A stretch of 64,000 nucleotides of DNA, taken from contig OW818690.1 of the NCBI GenBank assembly GCA_942493315.1, forward strand, positions 2,294,001 through 2,358,000. The letters are read 5' to 3'. Position 1 is the first letter of the stretch. Each line of letters opens with the position of its first letter. The notes under the pieces were generated by a model that did no database searches, was not told where the DNA came from, and saw only the letters and a list, made by a program, of their open reading frames with translations. This document shows positions 17,419-25,269 of the stretch, piece after piece. The position numbers and the translations under genes are program-made. This DNA is from UBA5429 sp942493315. Lineage in GTDB: Bacteria > Bacteroidota > Bacteroidia > Bacteroidales > WCHB1-69.

Positions 17419-19008
17419 CTATTTTTCGTATTGTTGTGCAACCTCTTTACAAACGGTTTCAAGGATGGTTGTCACTTGATCGTCAATGATCCCTTTTTTA
17501 ATCGTTTCCAATATATCAGGATGTGAATCTCTCAGAGTCATAAGGTAAGTAGCTTCAAAGTTTCTGATACTTTGAACAGGGACTTTTTGAAGTAATGATT
17601 TAACTCCACAGAAAATGATAGCAACTTGTTCCTCCACTTTGAATGGTGTGTATTGGGCTTGTTTTAAGATTTCAACATTGCGAACCCCTCTATCCAATAC
17701 GTTTTTAGTTACTTGATCTAAGTCAGAACCAAATTTTGAAAAAGCTTCTAATTCACGATATTGTGCTTGGTCAAGTTTTAAAGTACCAGCAACTTTTTTC
17801 ATCGATTTGATTTGTGCATTTCCCCCAACTCTGGATACTGAGATACCCACATTGATTGCAGGACGAACTCCTGAGTTGAATAAGTTAGTTTCCAGGAAGA
17901 TCTGACCATCAGTAATGGAGATCACATTGGTTGGAATATAAGCAGATACATCACCGGCTTGTGTTTCAATGATTGGAAGAGCTGTTAATGAACCACCCCC
18001 TTTAGCAATCGGTTTAAGCACTTCAGGAAGGTCATTCATTTGAGAAGCAATCTCATCAGATTCAATGATTTTTGCAGCTCTTTCCAAAAGTCTGGAGTGT
18101 AAGTAAAATACATCTCCGGGATACGCTTCACGTCCCGGTGGACGACGAAGAAGTAAGGATACTTCACGATATGCTACGGCTTGCTTAGACAAGTCGTCAA
18201 AAATAATCAAAGCTGGGCGACCTGAATCTCTGAAAAACTCACCAATAGCAGCACCGGCAAAGGGTGCATAAAACTGCATTGCGGCAGGGTCAGATGCTGT
18301 TGCTGTGATCACAACGGTGTATGGCATGGCTCCTTTTTCAGTCAGTGTTTTAACGGTATTGGCTACAGACGAACCTTTTTGTCCAATAGCTACATAGATG
18401 CAATAAACAGTTTCACCTTTATCATAAAACTCTTTTTGATTAAGGATGGCATCAATGGCAATAGCTGTTTTTCCGGTTTGACGGTCACCAATGATCAACT
18501 CACGTTGTCCTCTCCCGATTGGAATCATCGCATCAATCGCTTTGATACCGGTTTGAAGGGGTTCTTTAACGGGTTGACGGAAAATTACACCGGGTGCTTT
18601 TCTTTCGATAGGCATCTCATATAGGGTTCCGGTGATCTCCCCTTTCCCATCAATAGGTTCTCCTAAAGTGTTGATTACACGACCTAAAAGTCCTTCTCCC
18701 ACTTTAATGGAGGCTACTTTTCCTGTTCTTTTACAAATATCGCCTTCATTTAAGGTTTTGGCTTCACCAAGAAGTACAACACCTACGTTGTCCTCTTCCA
18801 GATTCAAAACAATACCCATAATATTGTGTCCCTCTTTTTCAAAGGTTACCAACTCTCCGGAAAGAGCATTTTGTAATCCGTAAACACGTGCAATACCATC
18901 CCCTACAACAAGAACAGTTCCTGTTTCCTGAAGTGTTGTTCCGGCATCGAAATTTTGAAGCTGTTGGCGAAGTATAGCAGTTACTTCTGATGGTTTAATT
19001 TCTGACAT
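17419..19008 (-). CDS. atpA: F1 ATP synthase alpha subunit
   Basis: 529 aa. Visible landmarks are the Walker A GDRQTGKT near residue 170, the Walker B region RPALIIFDDLSKQAVAYRE, LRRPPGREAYPGDVFYLHSRLLERAA with the arginine finger region following (SVSRVG), and the N-terminal DGIARVYGL beta-barrel. It forms the catalytic hexamer with AtpD, which is not in this window. Co-transcribed with atpH and atpG. Confidence 0.98.
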   Translation of the reverse strand: MSEIKPSEVTAILRQQLQNFDAGTTLQETGTVLVVGDGIARVYGLQNALSGELVTFEKEGHNIMGIVLNLEEDNVGVVLLGEAKTLNEGDICKRTGKVASIKVGEGLLGRVINTLGEPIDGKGEITGTLYEMPIERKAPGVIFRQPVKEPLQTGIKAIDAMIPIGRGQRELIIGDRQTGKTAIAIDAILNQKEFYDKGETVYCIYVAIGQKGSSVANTVKTLTEKGAMPYTVVITATASDPAAMQFYAPFAGAAIGEFFRDSGRPALIIFDDLSKQAVAYREVSLLLRRPPGREAYPGDVFYLHSRLLERAAKIIESDEIASQMNDLPEVLKPIAKGGGSLTALPIIETQAGDVSAYIPTNVISITDGQIFLETNLFNSGVRPAINVGISVSRVGGNAQIKSMKKVAGTLKLDQAQYRELEAFSKFGSDLDQVTKNVLDRGVRNVEILKQAQYTPFKVEEQVAIIFCGVKSLLQKVPVQSIRNFEATYLMTLRDSHPDILETIKKGIIDDQVTTILETVCKEVAQQYEK

Positions 19009-19035
19009 TATGATTTGAATTTATATTCGGTGAGA

Positions 19036-19593
19036 TTAATATGAAATTTTATATTTGTTTTGGGAAAACTCTGTTTTAAGACGTTTGATTTTTGAGATTA
19101 ATGATCCGTCAACCAATAGATCATCCACTTTAATGATTACCCCTCCAATAATGTTAGGATCTATAGTTATTTTGGTTTCAATTTTTGCATGCAATTCACT
19201 TTCCAAAAGGGTAACAATATTTTGGATTATATCAGGATTTAATGGGGATGCAAATGTGATATGAGCTACTTTAATATTGTGATCTATTTGATAAATCTGA
19301 ATAAACTGATCCAAAATGGAATAAATTTCAGGTACTCTTCTTTTTTTGATAATTAAAAGGAGAAAATGTTTTGTAACTTCTGTAATTTTTCCTGTAAATA
19401 GAGAGATGAAAATATTGTTCTTTTTGTACATGGGAATATGGGGTGATTCTATCACTTGAATGAGTTCCATATTTTCCTTTAAAACCTTTTTAATCAAAGT
19501 GATATCAGAGAAAACTTCTTCCATATTTCCGGTGGTTCCGGCTATATCAAATAGTGCTTGAGCATATCTGTTTGCGAGTTTAGGATTTTTCAT
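19036..19593 (-). CDS. atpH: F1 ATP synthase delta subunit
   Basis: 185 aa. N-terminal NPKLANRYAQALFDIA and C-terminal IDPNIIGGVIIKVDDLLVDGSLISKIKRLK are the delta/OSCP family signatures. It connects F1 to the peripheral stalk. It is the first gene here of atpH-atpA-atpG: the promoter box lies directly upstream and the next gene is divergent, so atpB/E/F must lie elsewhere. Confidence 0.95.
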   Translation of the reverse strand: MKNPKLANRYAQALFDIAGTTGNMEEVFSDITLIKKVLKENMELIQVIESPHIPMYKKNNIFISLFTGKITEVTKHFLLLIIKKRRVPEIYSILDQFIQIYQIDHNIKVAHITFASPLNPDIIQNIVTLLESELHAKIETKITIDPNIIGGVIIKVDDLLVDGSLISKIKRLKTEFSQNKYKISY

Positions 19594-19615
19594 TTTTTCA
19601 TTTTAAAAAAGTGGG

Positions 19616-19623
19616 CAAAGATA
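19616..19623 (-). promoter_or_regulatory. -7 box of the atpHAG operon
   Basis: Minus strand TATCTTTG, 23 bp before the atpH ATG. Confidence 0.6.
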
Positions 19624-19688
19624 CAAATTTATAACAAATATTTTGAACCAAAATTCAATATTTTTTTCAAAAGATGCTAAAAAACCAC

Positions 19689-19696
19689 TATTTTTG
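19689..19696 (+). promoter_or_regulatory. -7 box of the SpoU methyltransferase gene
   Basis: TATTTTTG, 17 bp before the ATG at 19713, and downstream of an alternative ATG at 19674, which argues against that longer start. Confidence 0.55.
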
Positions 19697-19712
19697 CCAA
19701 AAAATCAAAAGA

Positions 19713-20243
19713 ATGAAAAAATTATCAATGGATGAGCTTCAACGCAGCACTATCGAAGAGTTTAAAAATGTTGAAAAGAGTAGGTTAGTGGTTGTTTTGG
19801 ACAATGTAAGAAGTATGAGTAATGTGGGCTCCATTTTTAGAACTTGTGATGCATTTGCCATTGAGAAACTATATTTATGTGGAATTACTGCTCAACCACC
19901 TCATAAGGAGATCACCAAAACTGCATTAGGAGCAACAGAATCTGTTGACTGGGAGCACCATCAGGATGTTGTTGAGTTGGTTCACTATCTTAAAAAGGAG
20001 CAATACAAAGTGTATTTGGTGGAGCAAACCGATCATTCCATTTTTTTGAATCAATACAAGTACAACAGTAATGAAAAAGTTGCTATAGTCTTAGGCAATG
20101 AAGTGTTTGGTGTTGATGACCGACTACTTCCTATTTGTGATGGAGTGATTGAGATTCCCCAATTTGGAACCAAGCACTCCTTAAATGTCACCATTGCGGG
20201 TGGTATTGTGATCTGGGAAATCATCAAACAAATGAAATTTTAA
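19713..20243 (+). CDS. SpoU/TrmH family RNA 2'-O-methyltransferase
   Basis: 176 aa from the ATG at 19713. The three SPOUT motifs are all visible: NVRSMSNVGSIFRTCDAF, VAIVLGNEVFGVDD, and IPQFGTKHSLNVTIAGGIVIWE, which form the trefoil-knot AdoMet site. The protein is a short, catalytic-domain-only member and probably methylates a ribose in tRNA or rRNA; the exact target cannot be told. Divergent from atpH with a 93-bp shared promoter region. Confidence 0.92.
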   Translation: MKKLSMDELQRSTIEEFKNVEKSRLVVVLDNVRSMSNVGSIFRTCDAFAIEKLYLCGITAQPPHKEITKTALGATESVDWEHHQDVVELVHYLKKEQYKVYLVEQTDHSIFLNQYKYNSNEKVAIVLGNEVFGVDDRLLPICDGVIEIPQFGTKHSLNVTIAGGIVIWEIIKQMKF

Positions 20244-20261
20244 TATTTTTATATTTTAATA

Positions 20262-20318
20262 TTTTTCATTATTCATTCGTCTTTTGTCCTTTGTCCTTTG
20301 TCCTTTGTCTTTTTTTTT
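20262..20318. repeat. ATTATTCATT and CCTTTGT word array
   Basis: ATTATTCATTCG is followed by four CCTTTGT units and a T run directly flanking the inverted GC-rich repeat. Confidence 0.8.
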
Positions 20319-20492
20319 GGCATTCCGGCTTTCCTAACCCACAAACCAACCCACGCCGTCGGTCTCCGGCCCATACTCCTCGTTTCGCTGCAAGGGTCTG
20401 ATCGGCCGGGCAGGAGCTCCTCCGTCGCTCTGCCCGATCCGACATCCCCTAAGCAGCTCAACTTGCGGGGTATTTGGCCTCCGCCCTAATGC
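20319..20492 (-). repeat. GC-rich structured repeat, diverged inverted copy (copy 3)
   Basis: Read on the minus strand it runs from GCATTAGGGCGGAGG to GCCGGAATGCC, 174 bp. The layout matches copies 1 and 2: ATTAGGG start, a CCGACGGC-GGGTTGG-TGTGGGTT 3' part, and the same closing stem. Here the stem is GCATT/AATGC instead of GCGTT/AACGC, a base-pair-preserving double change. An internal CGGGCAG/CTGCCCG stem replaces GGCGC/GCGCC. The middle is otherwise unlike the other copies. Confidence 0.65.
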
Positions 20493-20751
20493 AGACTATT
20501 GACGGGTGACAGGAGAAGTTCGATGTTAAACGTTTGACGTAAAACGTTCGACGAGGTCAGTCTGAAATTGTACTAAATTATTCATTATTCATTCGTCTGT
20601 AGTCCGTAGTCTGTGGTCCGAAGTCTTGTTATAAATCTCGCTAAGACCGCTGAGATCCCTGATTTTATGTTCTTTGGCCTCTCTGTGATATTTATCTTCG
20701 TGTCCATAGTGTTAAAATTAAAAGTTTAAAAAAAAATAATTAAAAAAGTTG
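20493..20751. other. Intergenic stretch with word repeats
   Basis: Contains a TTCGACGTTAAACG array (20518-20556), ATTATTCATTCG, a GTCTGTAGTCCGTAGTCTG array (20594-20630) and a CACAGAG-type stretch. No coding sequence is seen. Confidence 0.75.
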
Positions 20752-20759
20752 TATTTTTG
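20752..20759 (+). promoter_or_regulatory. -7 box of the aldolase/TPP cluster
   Basis: TATTTTTG, 131 bp before the ATG at 20891. If used, it gives a long 5' leader with room for a leader-level control element; none was recognised. Confidence 0.45.
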
Positions 20760-20890
20760 TCGCCTATAAAACACTAACCCATCTTGCACAAAAGATGACA
20801 GAATTTTGCTTCTTTGTTGAAAAGTGAAAATTGTAACAAATTAAATAACCTCTCCTAACTAAGGAAAACACTTAATTAAATATCAATAAT

Positions 20891-22498
20891 ATGAATATTA
20901 ATATCTTGGATTGCACTTTGCGTGATGGTGCATACATTGTCGATTCAATGTTTGGATCAACTGCAATGAAGGGTATTATCAGTCACCTTCAGGATGCACA
21001 AGTAAACCTCATTGAAGTTGGTTGGCTTAAAGATAAACCACATAAAGAAGGTTCATCTTTCTACCATGTACCTGCGGATATAGAACCGTATTTATTAAAT
21101 AAGAATCCCAATAGTCTTTATGTGGCTATGATTGACTGGGATAGATATGATGATTCTGCTCTGCCTGTGTATGATGGAAAGACAATTGATGCAATTCGAG
21201 TGGTTTTTCCACTTGGCAAGCATAAAGGATGTATTGCAATTGGTGAAAGAATTAAAGAGAAAGGTTATATTGTAATGTATCAGGCTGCCAATACTCTTTC
21301 CTATAGCAATGATGACCTTATTGAGATGGTAAAAGATATGAATGTTTCCAAACCTGCCTCATTATCAATAGTAGATACTTTTGGTGCGATGTATGAAGAA
21401 GATTTGGAACGCATAGCTACATGTTTAGATTCTTATTTGGACAAAGATATTAAATTAGGAATTCATACTCACAATAACCTACAGATGGCCTTTGCATTAA
21501 CGCTAAAGTTCATTAATCTGATGAAAAATTCAGGCCGTGATATAATTGTCGATGTGAGTTTGTCAGGTATGGGACGTGGAGCAGGTAATGCTACTACTGA
21601 ATTGGTTGTAAACTATCTGAATAAGAAAATGGAATGCTATTACAATGTGGATGCTATTATGGATGCTATTGATGTCTACATGGGATATTTCCATGAGAAC
21701 TATGAATGGGGGTATTCGACTCCATATTGCATTTCAGGTATGTATTGTTGCCATGTAAATAATATTGCATATCTTTTGAATAACCATCGTACCAGTTCTA
21801 AGGATATGCGCGTAATTATTGAATCTTTGTCTCCTGAAGACCGTTTAAAATATGACTATGATTTATTAGAACATAAGTATATTCAGAATCAAAGTCGATA
21901 TATTGATGACGGAAAGGCGATAGAGAACTTTAAAAAGGTACTTGTTTCAAAAGATATTCTATTGTTAGCCCCTGGTAAGACATCGATTGAAGCACAGGAA
22001 AAAATATTAGATTTTATCAAGAGTAATAAGCCTGTAGTGATTGGAGTGAATGCCATTATTCCTGGTTACAAATATGACTATCTGTTTTTTGTGAATCCTG
22101 CTCGTTATGAATATGCTCAAAACAGCTATCCTGCAGTTTTCAATGAAACGAAGAATATAATACTATCTAATATAAAACAAGATGCCTGTGAAAATGAAAC
22201 TGTTGTGGGTTTCAATACTGTTATCAAACGCGGTTGGCAGCACTATGACAATGCAATGATTTGCGCTTTGCGTTTCGTTGATAAACTAGGTATTGAAAAT
22301 ATTTCAATTGCCGGTTTTGACGGTTTCCGTCATAAGTATAATGAGAGTTATGCAGATTCATTTTTGCCATCATTAAATCCTGACAACAAATGGGATGAGT
22401 TAAACACGGAAATCTCTGAAATGTTTGAGGACTTCAAGAAATATTCAACCAGTTGCAAAAACATATATTTTGTGACAGAAAGTTTGTTTAATAAATGA
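20891..22498 (+). CDS. DRE-TIM aldolase (HMGL-like) fused to a C-terminal DUF115-like domain
   Basis: 535 aa. The N-terminal ~290 residues are a DRE-TIM aldolase domain: LDCTLRDGAYIVDS at residues 5-18 with the catalytic/metal DRDG-type residues, and GIHTHNNLQMA with the metal-binding HxH. Family members (4-hydroxy-2-oxovalerate aldolase, HMG-CoA lyase) make or break C-C bonds at 2-keto acids. The C-terminal ~190 residues (ILLLAPGKTSIEAQEKILDFIKSNKPVVIGVNA...YDYLFFVNPARYEY) look like the nucleotide-binding DUF115-type domain of glycan clusters. The stop overlaps the next start by 4 bp. A role in making a branched or keto-acid sugar substituent is inference. Confidence 0.8.
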   Translation: MNINILDCTLRDGAYIVDSMFGSTAMKGIISHLQDAQVNLIEVGWLKDKPHKEGSSFYHVPADIEPYLLNKNPNSLYVAMIDWDRYDDSALPVYDGKTIDAIRVVFPLGKHKGCIAIGERIKEKGYIVMYQAANTLSYSNDDLIEMVKDMNVSKPASLSIVDTFGAMYEEDLERIATCLDSYLDKDIKLGIHTHNNLQMAFALTLKFINLMKNSGRDIIVDVSLSGMGRGAGNATTELVVNYLNKKMECYYNVDAIMDAIDVYMGYFHENYEWGYSTPYCISGMYCCHVNNIAYLLNNHRTSSKDMRVIIESLSPEDRLKYDYDLLEHKYIQNQSRYIDDGKAIENFKKVLVSKDILLLAPGKTSIEAQEKILDFIKSNKPVVIGVNAIIPGYKYDYLFFVNPARYEYAQNSYPAVFNETKNIILSNIKQDACENETVVGFNTVIKRGWQHYDNAMICALRFVDKLGIENISIAGFDGFRHKYNESYADSFLPSLNPDNKWDELNTEISEMFEDFKKYSTSCKNIYFVTESLFNK

Positions 22499-24270
22499 AA
22501 AAAGTTTCTGATATTATTTTTGATTATATTGCTTCCCTGGGCGTAAAACATGTGTTTTATTTACCAGGTGGAGGCGCAATGCACTTGAATGATTCGTTGG
22601 GTCATCATGAAGGACTGATATCAGTATGCATGTTGCATGAGCAACCATGTTCCATAGCAGCTGAAGCATATTCAAGAATCAGTGAAGGTTTCGGTGTTTG
22701 CCTTGTTACTTCGGGACCTGGAGCAACAAATGCTATCACCGGATTGGCTGGAGCTTGGCTAGACGGAACCCCCGTTGTTTTTTTATCAGGACAAGCAAAA
22801 ATAGCTGATCTCGTTAATGGCCAAGGAATACGTCAATTTGGCATTCAGGAGATTAATATTGTCGATATTGTTAGTCCCATCACTAAATATGCCGTTCAAG
22901 TTCGAAATGCAGAAGATATCTTGTTCGAGTTAGAGAAAGCAACCACCCTTGCAACTGAAGGAAAGCCTGGACCTGTCTGGTTGGACATACCACTTGATAT
23001 CCAAGCTTCAAGGGTATCTGTCGATGAATTGAGACATTATGATGTTCCTCGGACAAAATATGATTGCGATGAAGATGATGTCTTGAAGACCATAGAGATG
23101 CTTAATAATTCAGAACGTCCATTAGTCTTGTTGGGCAATGGAGTCAGACAGGCCAACGCAATACCTGAAATGCTGGAACTAATTGAATACCTTCAAATAC
23201 CTGTAATGACGACCTGGAATGGAGTAGATTTGATTGAAGATGATAATGCATTATTTTTTGGAAGGCCTGGAGCAGTAGGTCATCGTCATTCAAACTTTAT
23301 ACAGCAGAATGCCGACTTTGTACTTACAATAGGAACACGTTTAAATTTGCTTTCTACCGGTTATGACTTTGACAGTTTCTTGCGGAAGGCAAAACATGTG
23401 ATGGTGGAGATTGATGAGAACGAAATGAAAAAATGCAGCGTTCATCCCAGTCTTGCTATCCATGCTGATGCAAAGTCGTTCTTACAGATTATGCTTTGCA
23501 AAAAGGATATGATTAATAATAATCCAAGAAACTCATGGTGGAACTATTGTAATGATATCAAAGCCAAGTACCCATTGTTTATTCCGGAACAGGCACCTGA
23601 TGGCGAAGGGGTAAATACATATACTCTAGCAAATTATATTTCAGATAAAATGACTTCAGATGATATCTATCAATTTACCAGCTCTGGTACTGCTGTAGAT
23701 ATTCCTATGTATACATTACGTTTCAAGAAAGGCCAACGGGCATTCACGACAAAAGGTCTTGCATCAATGGGCTTTGATTTGTCTGCATGCATTGGATCTT
23801 GCCTTGCTTCTGGTGGTCGTAAGACAATTTGCATCACCGGAGATGGCGGTTTTATGATGAATGTTCAGGAACTGGCTACACTTCATCATTTAAACCTTCC
23901 TGTGAAATTATTTATCCTTTGCAACGATGGTTATGGAATGATATATAACTCTCAAGTGGGAAACTTTAAGCGTTTAACAGGGTGCACAGTTGACAGTGGA
24001 TTACTGCTTCCGGATATCAGAAAGGTTGTAGAGTCTTTTGATGTGAAGTGCTTCAGTATTGAACACGAGTCCGAACTGGAAAGTGTTATTGATGACGTTT
24101 TTGGATTTGAAGGGCCAGCCGTATGCACAGTAAAAGCATATATTGGTCAAAAGATTATGCCTCGCCAAACAAATTTCATGAAACCTGATGGGCAGATGGC
24201 ATCTTGCCCGTTAGAGGACATGTCGCCACTTCTAGATAGAGAAGAGTTTAATAAAAACATGCTTTCATGA
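22495..24270 (+). CDS. Thiamine-pyrophosphate enzyme, acetolactate-synthase-like
   Basis: 591 aa, full length for the family. LHEQPCSIAAEAYSRI holds the catalytic Glu that activates TPP. SGPGATNAITGLAGAWLDGTPVVFLSGQ is the N-terminal PYR domain, and GDGGFMMNVQELATLHHLNLPVKLFILCNDGYGMI is the GDG...N TPP/Mg site near the C-terminus. Unlike biosynthetic IlvB there is no ilvN regulatory gene nearby, and the gene is coupled (ATGA overlaps on both sides) to a DRE-TIM aldolase and a HAD fragment. This context points to keto-acid chemistry in surface glycan synthesis rather than to branched-chain amino acids. Confidence 0.85.
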   Translation: MKKVSDIIFDYIASLGVKHVFYLPGGGAMHLNDSLGHHEGLISVCMLHEQPCSIAAEAYSRISEGFGVCLVTSGPGATNAITGLAGAWLDGTPVVFLSGQAKIADLVNGQGIRQFGIQEINIVDIVSPITKYAVQVRNAEDILFELEKATTLATEGKPGPVWLDIPLDIQASRVSVDELRHYDVPRTKYDCDEDDVLKTIEMLNNSERPLVLLGNGVRQANAIPEMLELIEYLQIPVMTTWNGVDLIEDDNALFFGRPGAVGHRHSNFIQQNADFVLTIGTRLNLLSTGYDFDSFLRKAKHVMVEIDENEMKKCSVHPSLAIHADAKSFLQIMLCKKDMINNNPRNSWWNYCNDIKAKYPLFIPEQAPDGEGVNTYTLANYISDKMTSDDIYQFTSSGTAVDIPMYTLRFKKGQRAFTTKGLASMGFDLSACIGSCLASGGRKTICITGDGGFMMNVQELATLHHLNLPVKLFILCNDGYGMIYNSQVGNFKRLTGCTVDSGLLLPDIRKVVESFDVKCFSIEHESELESVIDDVFGFEGPAVCTVKAYIGQKIMPRQTNFMKPDGQMASCPLEDMSPLLDREEFNKNMLS

Positions 24271-24579
24271 AGTTGCATTTGATTTGGGATATGGACAGGT
24301 TTTATTAAGAACGTGCTTTCTCCAGACACGCTTCAAAGTGAGTTCGGCCGTGTATTGAAAAAGTTAGAATTGTTTCAATTTTTCAAGGATCAATATCCAG
24401 CATTTAAAGCAATTGGAATTGGCGATATGGCTGGGGATGTACTATGCGCAAATGCTGTAGGTTATGAATCCGTCGGTGTCTTGTGGGGTACTGGAACATG
24501 GGATGAATTGGTTAAGGCTGGAGCAAATTTCATTGTCTCCGATGTTAACGAACTTAAAGACATGTTAAATAGATATTGA
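24267..24579 (+). pseudogene. HAD-type phosphatase, internally deleted
   Basis: An ATG overlapping the TPP-enzyme stop (ATGA at 24267) reads MKLHLIWDMDRF and then stops after a Tyr. LIWDMD is HAD motif I (hhhDxDxT). In another frame from about 24313, the C-terminal HAD half follows: AIGIGDMAGDVLCANAVGYESVGVLWGTG, the motif IV region, then IVSDVNELKDML at the usual end. Motifs II and III and the cap, about 100 residues, are missing. The simplest reading is a complete third gene of the operon that lost its middle and shifted frame. The reading frame ends just before the Rhs-related duplication. Confidence 0.75.
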
Positions 24580-24640
24580 TGGATTTGTGAACCCAATTTA
24601 AAAAGTTTTGAAGATTTTTTTAATGTTCAAAATTTCTCTT

Positions 24641-24880
24641 ATTGACGAAAAAGTATTAAAAGGTGAAATCTCGTCATGAAGAAGTAGTAGTGACAATTTT
24701 CCAAATTGGAAACTGCAATGAATCGGATTAAGATTTGTATTAATAATTTGATAATAAAAAAATATCACAGAGTTTCACAATGTTTAAAAGATGTATCACA
24801 GTGAAGATAGGTCTGAATTTTTAAATTTACAACCCACCGCCTTGTTCATAATCCCCAAACGGGAACTGCCGTAAATGGGG
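24641..24880. repeat. 240-bp direct repeat, left copy
   Basis: Identical to 29274-29513 except for one base in the sequence TCGTCAT(G/T)AAG, with no indels (constant offset 4633). The minus strand of its right part encodes an Rhs fragment. Weaker similarity extends about 40 bp to the left. Confidence 0.95.
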
Positions 24881-24900
24881 TGGTTGCAAGTGATGTTTAT
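24796..24900 (-). pseudogene. Rhs tip fragment
   Basis: Minus strand reads ITCNHPIYGSSRLGIMNKAV then GCKFKNSDLSSL and a stop. PIYGSSRLG is characteristic of the Rhs/YD-repeat core boundary in Bacteroidota. The 5' end is truncated relative to the fragment at 29429-29557 and no start codon is visible. Confidence 0.65.
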
Positions 24901-25269
24901 TATATTTAACACGCAGTTTTTCAAGTTGTTCTGAATTGTTAAATATTTATCAAGGCTTTAAAGTAAAATTATCAGTAATTTCTGAAATAAATATTAATTT
25001 TTCTTTGTTACTAAAATCTATTTTTGGAAAAATCATAATATCTGTCATAATTGGGTATACCCTTTTATTTACATTATCAACTATATAAACAAAATAAATT
25101 TGATTTGAATCGTAAATGATAATTCCTCTTATTGGATTATACGGTTCACAATAATTATATATTCGCTTGGATTTAATTTCCTTAATACACATTTCTAAGG
25201 TATCTTTATTCAATTTAGTAACTATTGAATCATAAATAGAAATAAACCTAAAATTTTTATATTTTGATT

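Noticed and set aside
19674..19712. Longer start for the SpoU methyltransferase
   Set aside because: The -7 box TATTTTTG at 19689-19696 lies after that ATG, and the extra residues are not like the family.
20273..20489. ORFs of about 62 codons on both strands
   Set aside because: They come from the GC-rich structured repeat, which has few stops because of its composition; no homologous frame is kept in the other copies.
24950..25213. Independent 87-codon gene starting at a TTG
   Set aside because: It is the 3' half of the gene split by the IS4 element; the TTG is an internal Leu codon in the reconstructed frame.
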